Origin: Chryseobacterium sp. FH1
GTDB taxonomy: Bacteria; Bacteroidota; Bacteroidia; Flavobacteriales; Weeksellaceae
DNA: 64,000 nucleotides
Direction of reading: 5' to 3'
Assembly (NCBI RefSeq): GCF_000735135.1
Contig: NZ_JPLZ01000005.1
Coordinates: forward strand, 1-64,000
Numbering within the stretch: the stretch's first letter is position 1; every line of letters starts with the position of its first letter. This document shows, piece by piece, positions 1-8,943 of the stretch. Below the pieces are notes generated by a model. It was not told the DNA's origin, ran no database searches, and saw only the letters and a program-made list of their open reading frames with translations. The position numbers were made by a program, and so were the translations under genes.

Positions 1-276
1 TTTGACCATCAGTCAGGCAGTTCGATACGGTTTAGGCCACGAGTATCGATGTTCAGCGATAGATCTCTGAAAAGTGTTCTACATCTTGCCTCGATGAGTG
101 TGATACGGTCTGAGAATGACTTGCGGAGCTATTACTTGAGAAAAGTGTCTGAAGGAAAAAATAAGATGTTGGTTTTGAACAATATACGCAACAAAATCAT
201 TCACCGTATTTTTGCAGTGGTGAACTCCGGCAGAAATTACGAGAAAAACTACCAAAATAATTTGGTTTGTCCATAG
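1..276 (+). pseudogene. IS110-family transposase, C-terminal part (cut by the window edge)
   Basis: The frame is open from base 1 to a TAG at 274-276. The translation starts with FDHQSGSSIRFRPRVS, continues through LRSYYLRKVSEGKNKM and NNIRNKIIHRIFAVV, and ends near YEKNY. This is the usual C-terminal end of IS110/IS116/IS902 transposases: the Transposase_20 region followed by the basic helix with GKNKM and a conserved Arg-Asn-Lys. These DEDD enzymes need no terminal inverted repeats, so the element's end cannot be placed exactly; it lies shortly after 276. The N-terminal DEDD domain is outside the window, so whether the gene is intact cannot be judged from here. The family call is by motif reading. 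Confidence 0.8.
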
Positions 277-332
277 AAATCAAGTCGGGCTGAAGATTCA
301 ACATATAATCGAATGTTACAATAAATTACACG

Positions 333-410
333 ATTTGTCATTCCATAGGAAACCTAGAGAAGTGGTAACGAAGTCAATATCAGCGGTCTAGATTCTACAG
401 AATGACAAAT
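333..410. repeat. Interspersed palindromic repeat (GTCATTC type), copy 1
   Basis: The perfect 11-bp inverted repeat ATTTGTCATTC (333-343) / GAATGACAAAT (400-410) encloses further short complementary words, including CCTAGA / TCTAG. A second copy with the same outer arms and the inner words AGGAA and TCTAGATTCT lies at 38146-38202, so this is a dispersed family and not a chance hairpin. Confidence 0.6.
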
Positions 411-586
411 AATATGTTTTAAAGTAAATCTGTAAAATTAGCTAAATCTTAGAGACTTTTAAAATCTTCTCTGAGTGAAAAGCCTTTGTGAACCCAAAAT
501 ATTTTCAATAATTTCAAAAAACTTAGCGTGCTTTGCGTTCAAATTCACAGCAAAAAATTTAACTTCCATAAACATTTTAAAATCAC

Positions 587-594
587 TATTTTTG
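587..594 (+). promoter_or_regulatory. -7 promoter box of lysS
   Basis: TATTTTTG fits the Bacteroidetes -7 consensus TAnnTTTG and ends 23 bases before the lysS ATG. No clear -33 TTTG is present at the expected distance. Confidence 0.55.
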
Positions 595-617
595 CAATTC
601 CAAAAAATTGAATTAAA

Positions 618-2318
618 ATGTCATTATCAGAACAGGAAATTATCCGTCGCGAAAAATTGCAAAAACTGACCGACCTGGGAATCGATGCATTCCCGGCCGC
701 TGAATACAAAATCACCGATTCCACGAAGTCTATAAAACAGGATTTCCAAGAAGGGAAGAGGGTGGTGATTGCTGGAAGGTTGATGTCCAGAAGAATTCAG
801 GGGAAGGCAAGTTTTGCAGAATTGCAGGATTCTGAAGGTAAGATCCAGGTTTATTTTAACCGAGACGAGATTTGTACTGGTGAAGACAAGACTTTATACA
901 ACGAAGTGTACAAGCATCTTCTAGACATCGGCGACATCATCGGCGTGGAAGGTGAATTGTTCAACACGCAAGTTGGCGAGATGACCGTGAAGGTAACCAA
1001 TTTTCAAATCTTGACCAAAACACTTCGCCCGCTTCCGCAGCCAAGAACTGACGAAAATGGAGTGGTGCACGATGCGTTCAACGATGCTGAATTGCGTTAC
1101 AGACAGCGTTATGTCGATTTGATTGTAAATCCTCAAGTGAAAGAAATCTTCGTGAAAAGAACAAAATTGTTCAATGCAATGAGAACTTTCTTCAATGATG
1201 CTGGTTATTTCGAGGTAGAAACGCCAATTCTTCAATCGATTCCGGGTGGCGCTGCGGCAAGACCTTTTATCACGCATCACAACGCTTTGGATATTCCATT
1301 ATATCTTAGAATTGCGAACGAATTATATTTGAAAAGATTGATAGTTGGTGGATTTGACGGTGTTTATGAATTCTCGAAAAACTTCAGAAATGAAGGAATG
1401 GACAGAACCCACAATCCTGAATTTACCGCAATGGAAATCTATGTGGCGTACAAAGATTACAATTGGATGATGGATTTCACCGAGAAATTGCTGGAGTTCT
1501 GCGCAACTTCTGTGAATGGTGCTTCGGAATCCACTTTCGGAGAACACACCATCAGCTGGAAAGCACCTTATCCAAGAGTTTCTATGACGGAAGCCATCTT
1601 GAAATATACAGGTTTCGACATCACTGGAAAATCTGAGCAGGAATTATTTGATTTCGCCAGATCTATCGGAATCGATGTGAATGAAACAATGGGTAAAGGA
1701 AAATTGATCGACGAGATCTTCGGAGAGAAATGCGAAGGAAACTTCATCCAACCAACTTTTATTACAGATTATCCTGTGGAAATGTCGCCTTTGACCAAAA
1801 AACATAGAACACAAGAAGGTTTGACCGAGCGTTTCGAATTGATGGTTTGCGGTAAAGAGATTGCGAATGCTTATTCTGAGCTTAATGACCCGATTGACCA
1901 GAGAGAACGTTTCGAAGAACAATTGAAATTAGCCGAAAAAGGTGATGACGAGGCAACAGGTTTCATCGACGAAGATTTCCTAAGAGCTTTGGAGTACGGG
2001 ATGCCACCAACATCTGGATTAGGAATCGGAATGGACAGATTGATCATGTTCCTGACCAATAATCCATCCATTCAGGAAGTTCTTTTCTTCCCACAAATGA
2101 GACCAGAGAAAGTGGTTCCAAAAGTAGAGTTAGGAGAAGATGAAAAAGTAATTCTGGAAATCCTTAATTCTCAGGAAGAACCTTTAGAACTTAATGAAGT
2201 TAAAAATCGTTCTCAATTGTCCGGAAAGAAATGGGACAAAGCATCGAAAACTTTAACTAAAAATAATTTGGTAAAAGTTGATAAGATTGATGAGGTTTTG
2301 TGGATGAAATTAGTTTAA
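618..2318 (+). CDS. lysS: Lysine--tRNA ligase (class II)
   Basis: This cytoplasmic class II aminoacyl-tRNA synthetase charges tRNA-Lys with lysine. The 566-residue product has an N-terminal OB-fold anticodon-binding domain (about 48-135), motif 1 (FEVETPIL, 198-205), motif 2 (FRNEGMDRTHNPEFT, 256-270) and motif 3 (GLGIGMDR, 467-474). Family members are usually about 500 residues. Here roughly 66 charged residues follow motif 3 (about 500-566) and read like a small helix-turn-helix extension. The ATG at 618 gives the expected N-terminus and lies 23 bases after a TAnnTTTG box. A hairpin terminator follows, so the gene is probably transcribed alone. Confidence 0.97.
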   Translation: MSLSEQEIIRREKLQKLTDLGIDAFPAAEYKITDSTKSIKQDFQEGKRVVIAGRLMSRRIQGKASFAELQDSEGKIQVYFNRDEICTGEDKTLYNEVYKHLLDIGDIIGVEGELFNTQVGEMTVKVTNFQILTKTLRPLPQPRTDENGVVHDAFNDAELRYRQRYVDLIVNPQVKEIFVKRTKLFNAMRTFFNDAGYFEVETPILQSIPGGAAARPFITHHNALDIPLYLRIANELYLKRLIVGGFDGVYEFSKNFRNEGMDRTHNPEFTAMEIYVAYKDYNWMMDFTEKLLEFCATSVNGASESTFGEHTISWKAPYPRVSMTEAILKYTGFDITGKSEQELFDFARSIGIDVNETMGKGKLIDEIFGEKCEGNFIQPTFITDYPVEMSPLTKKHRTQEGLTERFELMVCGKEIANAYSELNDPIDQRERFEEQLKLAEKGDDEATGFIDEDFLRALEYGMPPTSGLGIGMDRLIMFLTNNPSIQEVLFFPQMRPEKVVPKVELGEDEKVILEILNSQEEPLELNEVKNRSQLSGKKWDKASKTLTKNNLVKVDKIDEVLWMKLV

Positions 2319-2341
2319 TGATTTCCTAAAAATATTAATGA

Positions 2342-2367
2342 CCCTGCTTGTAAAAGTGGGGTTTTTT
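2342..2367 (+). terminator. Rho-independent terminator of lysS
   Basis: CCCTGCTT (2342-2349) pairs with AAGTGGGG (2354-2361) through 8 bp including two G-U pairs, and is followed by six T. Confidence 0.75.
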
Positions 2368-2816
2368 ATTGATTTAATATCAATTTGATGATATGTATAT
2401 TGAATTAGCATTTTGTTAATTTCTACACCATTTTTGTACTCTGTTTTAATTTTTAGTTTTTTTTAATTTCTACCACGTAAAAGTTATAGGAATTTTATGA
2501 TAAACTGAATTTTTAAATTTATACCTCATATTTTTATAGGGTATGTCTTAATTAAGTTCATTCTCAAAAATTATCATCATTTTAAAGAGTTTCTCTAGAA
2601 GATATTCTAATTAAAATGAATGCTTTTTAATTAACGCATTCATCTTCAGTTATTTAAATATTTTCAATATTAATTTAATTTTAACAGATAATCACCTAGT
2701 ATTAATTTAATGTAAATTATTGGTAAAAATTATATTATTTTATTGATTTTAATTCTAATTATGTTTTATATAATTGTTGAATTGTAATTTAAAATCATTT
2801 TTCTTTCTTTTTTCAT
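2368..2816. other. AT-rich intergenic stretch upstream of gltB
   Basis: About 450 bases with no coding potential. The only structure seen is an 8-bp inverted repeat ATGAATGC (2616-2623) / GCATTCAT (2636-2643) with a 12-base spacer, which could be an operator or leader hairpin if gltB transcription starts further upstream. The rest is featureless AT-rich sequence. Confidence 0.45.
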
Positions 2817-2824
2817 TAAATTTG
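2817..2824 (+). promoter_or_regulatory. -7 promoter box of gltBD
   Basis: TAAATTTG matches TAnnTTTG and ends 16 bases before the gltB start codon, implying a very short leader. No -33 element was found at the usual spacing. Confidence 0.55.
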
Positions 2825-2840
2825 GTTATATACAAAAAAA

Positions 2841-5800
2841 ATGAAGATGAAAAGAGCCAAGGAAATTTCTCAAAATTCAAATCCAAAAAACCAAGGACTT
2901 TATTTACCCGAAACAGAATTCGATTCCTGCGGCGTCGGTTTTGTTGCTAATATTAAAGGTGTCAAAAGTTTCAAGATCGTAAGCGACGCCATTACAATGC
3001 TCGAAAATATGGAGCATCGTGGTGCGACCGGCTACGAAAGCAATACTGGAGACGGCGCAGGAATTCAAATTCAAATTCCGCACGAGTTACTCTACGATGA
3101 AGCACTCAATTACGGAATCGACCTTCCAGAGCCGGGACATTACGGACTTGGAATGCTTTTCTTTCCTCAGAACAATTTCATCAGACAAGAATGTAAAGAG
3201 ATCATTGAGCAATCTGCTGAGAAGTTAGGGATTAAAATCTTAGGTTATCGTCCGGTTCCTGTCAACAATTTGGATCTTGGTGACCTGGCAAAAAGCGTAG
3301 AGCCTGTAATGGAGATGCTTTTTGTCGAACGTCCTTACGATACGGAAACTGAAAAAGACCTTGAAAGAAAGCTCTTTGTTTTCAAAAATTATATTTCACA
3401 TCAGATTATGAGTGTGACCAGCAATGATCCCATTGGTTTCTACGTCGCCTCATTCTCGTGCAAAAAACTAATATACAAAGGACAATTGCGTTCTGTTCAG
3501 ATCCGAAATTATTTCAAAGATCTCACGGATCCGAGACTTCGTTCCGCTTTTGGAATGGTGCATTCCCGTTTTGCCACAAACACAAATCCAACGTGGAGTT
3601 TGGCGCAACCTTTCCGATTTTTAGCGCATAATGGCGAGATCAATACAATTGGCGGAAACCTCAATTGGCTTCGGTCATCCGAAAAAACATTTGAAAGTCC
3701 CAATTTCACAGCGCAGGAAATGGACATGATCTTGCCGATCACAAAACCAGGACAATCCGACTCCTCTTATCTGGACAATATGGTCGAGTTGCTTTATCAT
3801 TCAGGTCGATCTCTTCCACATACGATGATGATGTTGATTCCCGAAGCTTGGGATGGTCACGACCAGATGGATTCTTACAAAAAAGATTTTTACGAATTCC
3901 ACGCCTGTATGATGGAACCTTGGGATGGTCCGGCTTCCATATCATTTACCGATGGCGATATCATCGGTGCAACGCTTGATAGAAATGGACTTCGCCCTTC
4001 GAGGTATTGCGTAACTTCGGATGACCGCGTGATTATGGCATCTGAATCTGGTGCTTTGCCGGTTGACCCACAAAAAGTCATCAAGCGAGGTCGTCTTCAA
4101 CCTGGAAAAATGTTCTTGGTGGATATGAAAAAGGGCGAAATCATCAGCGATGAAGAACTGAAGAAAGAGATTTGTACTTCACAACCGTACCGAGATTGGT
4201 TGGATAAAATGAATATCAATATCAACGAATTACCAAGTCCGAAAATCCGTTTCAACAAATTACAGTCCGAGGATATTTTCAAATATCAAAAAGCGTTTGG
4301 GTATTCCAGAGAAGATTTGGATGTCATTATCAAAGAAATGGCGGAACTCGGAAAAGAACCGATTGGTTCTATGGGTTTCGATGCGCCGTTGGCTGTTCTT
4401 AGTGAGAAACCACAACATTTAAGTTCTTATTTCAAACAATTATTCGCCCAGGTTACAAATCCACCAATCGACCCAATTCGTGAAAAATTGGTAATGTCAC
4501 TCACAACAATTATTGGCGGAAGCGGTAATCTTTTGCAAGAGGATAAAAATTTTGCTCACTCCATCAAACTTGATAATCCGATTCTTAATAATGAACAATT
4601 AGAAAAACTTCGAAGTGTTGATACGGGGAAATTTCAGTCTAAGACAATTTACACTTATTTCAAAGCCGACGGAAAAGATGGAAATCTTAGAAAAGCAATT
4701 GACAGGATTTGCCGTTACGCAACAGATGCGGTGGATGACGGTTTCGAGGTGATTGTGCTTTCCGACCGTTCGATGGATTCAGGTCACGCAACTATTCCTT
4801 CACTATTGGCTTGTTCGGCTGTTCATCACCATTTGATTCGAAAAGGTGTTCGCAGAAAAGTAGGTTTGGTGATGGAAGCTGGCGATGTTTGGGAAGTTCA
4901 TCATTTTGCGTCTTTGCTGGGATTTGGCGCTACGGCTATCAATCCTTATTTGGCTCTGGCAAGCATCAGAGAAATGTTTCATAAGAATGAATTTGGTGAA
5001 GAAGCTGACCTTGACCAATTAAAATACAATTACAAAAAAGCAGTCGGCGATGGATTGTTGAAGATATTTTCCAAAATGGGGATTTCTACGTTACAATCTT
5101 ATCACGGTGCACAGATTTTCGAGATCATTGGAATTGATAAAGCGGTTGTCAATACTTGTTTTACAGGAGCGATTTCCAGAATCAACGGCGTTGGCTTTGA
5201 TGAAATTGCCAAAGAAGCTTTAGTTAAACATTTCAATGCGTTCGGAACAAAACTTCCGCAAAAAGTATTGGAACCAGGCGGAATCTATCAATGGAAACCG
5301 GAAAATGAATACCATCAATTCAATCCACAATCTGTCCATCTTTTGCAACAGGCGACGTGGAAAGACCGTTATGATTTGTTTAAAAAATATTCAAGAACGG
5401 TCAATCAATTATCCGAGAAAGCTTCTTTATTAAGAGGTTTGATGGATTTTAAAAATGACCGAGAAGCGATTTCGATTGATGAAGTTGAGTCTTTGGAAAA
5501 TATTCTGAAACGTTTTGCAACTGGTGCAATGTCTTTCGGTTCAATTTCGTGGGAAGCGCACACAACACTCGCGATTGCGATGAATAGAATCGGCGCAAAA
5601 AGCAATACGGGCGAAGGTGGCGAAGATGAAAATCGTTATACCATTAATGAAAATGGAGATGATATGCGTTCGGCAATTAAGCAGGTTGCGTCTGGAAGAT
5701 TTGGAGTGACGGCGAGATATTTAGCGGAAGCAGAAGAGATTCAAATCAAAATGGCACAAGGTGCAAAACCAGGCGAAGGCGGGCAATTACCAGGATTCAA

Positions 5801-7379
5801 AGTGGATGAATGGATTGGAAAAACCAGACATTCCACGCCGGGCGTTGGTTTGATTTCGCCACCACCGCATCACGATATTTATTCTATTGAGGATTTGGCG
5901 CAGTTGATATTTGATTTGAAAAATGCCAATCGCCACGCAAGAATTTCAGTCAAATTGGTTTCAAAAGCCGGCGTCGGAACGATTGCTTCCGGCGTTGCAA
6001 AAGCGAAAGCCGACCATATTCTGATTTCAGGTTATGACGGCGGAACCGGCGCTTCTCCTTTGAGTTCAACAAGGCACACAGGTTTGCCTTGGGAATTGGG
6101 ATTGGCGGAAACACAGCAAACATTAATTAAAAATAAACTTCGCCAGCGCGTGACTGTACAGGTTGACGGTCAGGTAAAAACCGGACGCGATATCGTAATT
6201 GCCACTTTGCTTGGCGCGGAAGAATGGGGAATTTCCACGTCTGCGTTGATTGTTGAAGGTTGTATTCTGATGAGAAAATGTCATCTCAATACTTGTCCGG
6301 TCGGAATAGCAACTCAGAATGAGGAACTTAGGAAAAAGTTCAAAGGAAAAGCAGAACATTTGGTGAGTTATTTCACTTTTCTGGCGATGGAGGTTAGAGA
6401 AATAATGGCGAGTTTAGGATTTAGAACGATTGATGAAATGGTAGGACAATCACAATGTTTGACCACGAAAAAAGATATCTCATTCTGGAAGCATAAAAAT
6501 ATTGACTTAAGTCCGATTCTCTTCAAACCAGAAACCGATTTATCAATCATTAAAAATGAAAATCAAGACCACGGCATCGATGATTCGCTATCCTGGAAAA
6601 TGTTGGAAGCTTCGAAGTTGGCTATTGAAGAAAATGGGAATGCTGAAGCTTATTTTCAAATTAAAAATACGGACAGAACGGTCGGGACAATTCTCTCTCA
6701 CGAATTGACTAAAAAATATCATTCAGAAGGAATGTTAGATGATTCTCTGAAATTCAATTTTAAAGGAACGGCCGGACAAAGTTTTGGCGCGTTTTGCAAC
6801 AAAGGAATTACGATGATTCTGGAAGGTGATGCTAACGATTATTTCGGAAAAGGACTTTCAGGAGCTAAACTGGCAGTTTATCACGATAAGGAATCTGTCA
6901 TCAAAGCGCACGAAAATAGCATCATCGGAAATGTCGCTTTATACGGCGCAACTTCGGGGAAAATCTTTGTTTCTGGAATAGCAGGCGAGCGTTTTGCAGT
7001 TCGGAATTCCGGTGCAACTGCAGTTGTAGAAGGCGTCGGCGACCACGGTTGCGAATATATGACTGGCGGAACGGTGTTGATTCTTGGTGGTGTCGGAAGG
7101 AATTTCGGAGCGGGCATGAGTGGTGGAATTGCCTACGTTTGGGATATTGAACGGTCTTTGGAAGAGAATTTCAATCCTGATATGGCAAACCTGGAAGAGA
7201 TTACGGAAGACGATAAATTAATTATTAATGATTTGATTAAAGAACATTTCGAAATGACGAATAGTGAACTGGCTTCATATTTATTAAGTGATTTCGAAAA
7301 TAATTTAAAACACATTATCAAAGTCTATCCTCGTGACTACAAAAAAGCGATTGAAAATAAAATAAATGAATTGAAATAA
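2841..7379 (+). CDS. gltB: Glutamate synthase large (alpha) subunit
   Basis: The GOGAT large subunit transfers the glutamine amide to 2-oxoglutarate, making two glutamates, with electrons from GltD. The 1512-residue length is normal. Domains in order: N-terminal class II glutamine amidotransferase, whose catalytic Cys30 in DSCGVGF becomes the N-terminus after propeptide removal; a central domain; the FMN-binding synthase domain with SKAGVGTIASGVAKAKADHI; the 3Fe-4S cysteines in CHLNTCPVG; and the C-terminal GXGXG helix domain. The start could be ATG 2841 or 2847. The stop codon shares one base with the gltD start (TAATG), so the subunits are translationally coupled. The long AT-rich upstream region leaves room for nitrogen control, but no site was recognised. 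Confidence 0.97.
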   Translation: MKMKRAKEISQNSNPKNQGLYLPETEFDSCGVGFVANIKGVKSFKIVSDAITMLENMEHRGATGYESNTGDGAGIQIQIPHELLYDEALNYGIDLPEPGHYGLGMLFFPQNNFIRQECKEIIEQSAEKLGIKILGYRPVPVNNLDLGDLAKSVEPVMEMLFVERPYDTETEKDLERKLFVFKNYISHQIMSVTSNDPIGFYVASFSCKKLIYKGQLRSVQIRNYFKDLTDPRLRSAFGMVHSRFATNTNPTWSLAQPFRFLAHNGEINTIGGNLNWLRSSEKTFESPNFTAQEMDMILPITKPGQSDSSYLDNMVELLYHSGRSLPHTMMMLIPEAWDGHDQMDSYKKDFYEFHACMMEPWDGPASISFTDGDIIGATLDRNGLRPSRYCVTSDDRVIMASESGALPVDPQKVIKRGRLQPGKMFLVDMKKGEIISDEELKKEICTSQPYRDWLDKMNININELPSPKIRFNKLQSEDIFKYQKAFGYSREDLDVIIKEMAELGKEPIGSMGFDAPLAVLSEKPQHLSSYFKQLFAQVTNPPIDPIREKLVMSLTTIIGGSGNLLQEDKNFAHSIKLDNPILNNEQLEKLRSVDTGKFQSKTIYTYFKADGKDGNLRKAIDRICRYATDAVDDGFEVIVLSDRSMDSGHATIPSLLACSAVHHHLIRKGVRRKVGLVMEAGDVWEVHHFASLLGFGATAINPYLALASIREMFHKNEFGEEADLDQLKYNYKKAVGDGLLKIFSKMGISTLQSYHGAQIFEIIGIDKAVVNTCFTGAISRINGVGFDEIAKEALVKHFNAFGTKLPQKVLEPGGIYQWKPENEYHQFNPQSVHLLQQATWKDRYDLFKKYSRTVNQLSEKASLLRGLMDFKNDREAISIDEVESLENILKRFATGAMSFGSISWEAHTTLAIAMNRIGAKSNTGEGGEDENRYTINENGDDMRSAIKQVASGRFGVTARYLAEAEEIQIKMAQGAKPGEGGQLPGFKVDEWIGKTRHSTPGVGLISPPPHHDIYSIEDLAQLIFDLKNANRHARISVKLVSKAGVGTIASGVAKAKADHILISGYDGGTGASPLSSTRHTGLPWELGLAETQQTLIKNKLRQRVTVQVDGQVKTGRDIVIATLLGAEEWGISTSALIVEGCILMRKCHLNTCPVGIATQNEELRKKFKGKAEHLVSYFTFLAMEVREIMASLGFRTIDEMVGQSQCLTTKKDISFWKHKNIDLSPILFKPETDLSIIKNENQDHGIDDSLSWKMLEASKLAIEENGNAEAYFQIKNTDRTVGTILSHELTKKYHSEGMLDDSLKFNFKGTAGQSFGAFCNKGITMILEGDANDYFGKGLSGAKLAVYHDKESVIKAHENSIIGNVALYGATSGKIFVSGIAGERFAVRNSGATAVVEGVGDHGCEYMTGGTVLILGGVGRNFGAGMSGGIAYVWDIERSLEENFNPDMANLEEITEDDKLIINDLIKEHFEMTNSELASYLLSDFENNLKHIIKVYPRDYKKAIENKINELK

Positions 7380-8806
7380 TGGGAAAAGCAGACGGATTTT
7401 TATTATATGATAGAGAGTTGCCGAAGAAACTTCCTGTGGAAGAAAGGATTCAGCATTACAAAGAATTTTACAAACCGATTTCCGAAGATTATCTTCACAA
7501 ACAATCGTCGCGGTGTATGAGTTGTGGCGTTCCGTTTTGCCAAAGTGGCTGTCCGCTTGGGAATATGATTCCGGAATTCAATGAAGCGGTTTACAAGGAG
7601 CAATGGGAAAAGGCTTATCAATTATTGATTTCAACCAACAATTTCCCCGAGTTTACAGGTAGAATTTGCCCTGCACCTTGCGAAGGCGCTTGTGTTTTGG
7701 GAATTAACAGTTTGCCGGTTGCGATAGAAGAAGTTGAAAAAAATATCATTGAGATTGCTTTCGAAAAAAGTTTTGCTAAACCAATTATTCCAAAATTCAG
7801 AACGGAGAAAAAAGTGGCAGTAGTCGGTTCTGGACCAGCAGGTTTGGCGTCTGCATATCAATTAAATCAAATGGGACATCAAGTCACGGTTTTTGAACGT
7901 GACCCCGAAATTGGTGGCTTATTGAGGTTTGGAATCCCGGATTTTAAACTGGATAAAAACATCGTCGAACGCAGAGTTCAGTGGATGAAGGAAGAGGGGA
8001 TTGAATTTAAAACGAATGTCAATGTCGGTGTCAATTATTCTGTGGAAGAACTCAATCGGAATTTTGATGCGGTGGTTCTGGCCTTGGGAAGTACAGTTCC
8101 GAGAGAATTGATGATTCCGAATCGTGATGCAAAAGGCGTTCATTTCGCGATGGATTATCTTTCTCAAAGCAATAAAAAAGTCAGTGGAATTTCATTTAAT
8201 GAAAACGATATTGATGCAAAAGGGAAGAAAGTCGTCGTGATTGGCGGTGGCGATACGGGTTCAGACTGTATTGGCACTTCAAATCGTCAGGGTGCGGAAG
8301 TCGTATATCAAATCTATTACAAACCGATGCAACCAACCGAGCGCGACGAAACGATGCCTTGGCCGAAAATGCCGATGACTTTGCATATCACGTCGTCTCA
8401 CGAGGAAGGCGTTGACAGGAAATGGTCTGTCAATTCCAAAGAGTTTGTGAAGGATGAAAACGGAAATCTGACCGGAATCCGCCTCGTAGAAGCAGAATGG
8501 ACAAAAGATGCCGACGGAAAATGGAATCTGTACACAGAAAAACCAAATTCAGAATTTGTCATCGATTGCGATTTGGCTTTCATTGCGTTGGGTTACACAC
8601 ACGTTGAGCACAAGGGTTTGGTGGAAGATTTGGATATCAACCTCGACCCGAAGGGAAATCTCATCGGAAATGATAAGGAATTTAAAACCAATCAGACAAA
8701 ATATTTCTCTTGTGGCGATGCGAGAAAAGGGCAGAGTTTGGTGGTTTGGGCGATTGCTGAAGGAAGGAAATGTGCGCAGAAAGTGGATGAGTTTTTGGGT
8801 GAGTAA
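7379..8806 (+). CDS. gltD: Glutamate synthase small (beta) subunit
   Basis: This flavoprotein takes electrons from NADPH through FAD and two 4Fe-4S clusters and passes them to GltB. The 475-residue product begins with the cysteine-rich ferredoxin-like domain (CMSCGVPFCQSGCPLG, then CPAPCEGAC), followed by the FAD Rossmann motif VVGSGPAGLASA and the NADPH motif VVIGGGDTGSDC. It overlaps the gltB stop by one base, which fixes both the start and the operon. The same fold occurs in other electron-transfer subunits, but the position after gltB settles the identity. Confidence 0.96.
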   Translation: MGKADGFLLYDRELPKKLPVEERIQHYKEFYKPISEDYLHKQSSRCMSCGVPFCQSGCPLGNMIPEFNEAVYKEQWEKAYQLLISTNNFPEFTGRICPAPCEGACVLGINSLPVAIEEVEKNIIEIAFEKSFAKPIIPKFRTEKKVAVVGSGPAGLASAYQLNQMGHQVTVFERDPEIGGLLRFGIPDFKLDKNIVERRVQWMKEEGIEFKTNVNVGVNYSVEELNRNFDAVVLALGSTVPRELMIPNRDAKGVHFAMDYLSQSNKKVSGISFNENDIDAKGKKVVVIGGGDTGSDCIGTSNRQGAEVVYQIYYKPMQPTERDETMPWPKMPMTLHITSSHEEGVDRKWSVNSKEFVKDENGNLTGIRLVEAEWTKDADGKWNLYTEKPNSEFVIDCDLAFIALGYTHVEHKGLVEDLDINLDPKGNLIGNDKEFKTNQTKYFSCGDARKGQSLVVWAIAEGRKCAQKVDEFLGE

Positions 8807-8835
8807 ATATTATTCTTAAATAAGTTAATTGTAAA

Positions 8836-8858
8836 AATCGAGCTATTTTAATTCGATT
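8836..8858 (+). terminator. Weak hairpin after gltBD
   Basis: AATCGAG (8836-8842) pairs with TTCGATT (8852-8858). The T tract is poor, so termination may be partial. The left arm AAATCGAGCT recurs in the terminator at 10201-10238. Confidence 0.35.
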
Positions 8859-8943
8859 GTATTATTGTTTGAAAACTCCAACATTTTAATTTTAATGTAT
8901 TTGTTTCAGAAAAATAAATACTCTTAATTGATAAAAAAAGCTA

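Larger units (their letters stand above)
277..617. other. Intergenic stretch after the IS110 remnant
   Basis: It holds no convincing gene. It contains a short inverted repeat (333-343 with 400-410) and, near the end, the lysS -7 promoter box. Small open frames here (for example one from 475) run into lysS in another frame and resemble nothing known. Confidence 0.6.

Noticed and set aside
475-669. Short open frame before and into lysS
   Set aside because: It overlaps the lysS start in another frame, has no recognisable sequence and contains the lysS promoter.
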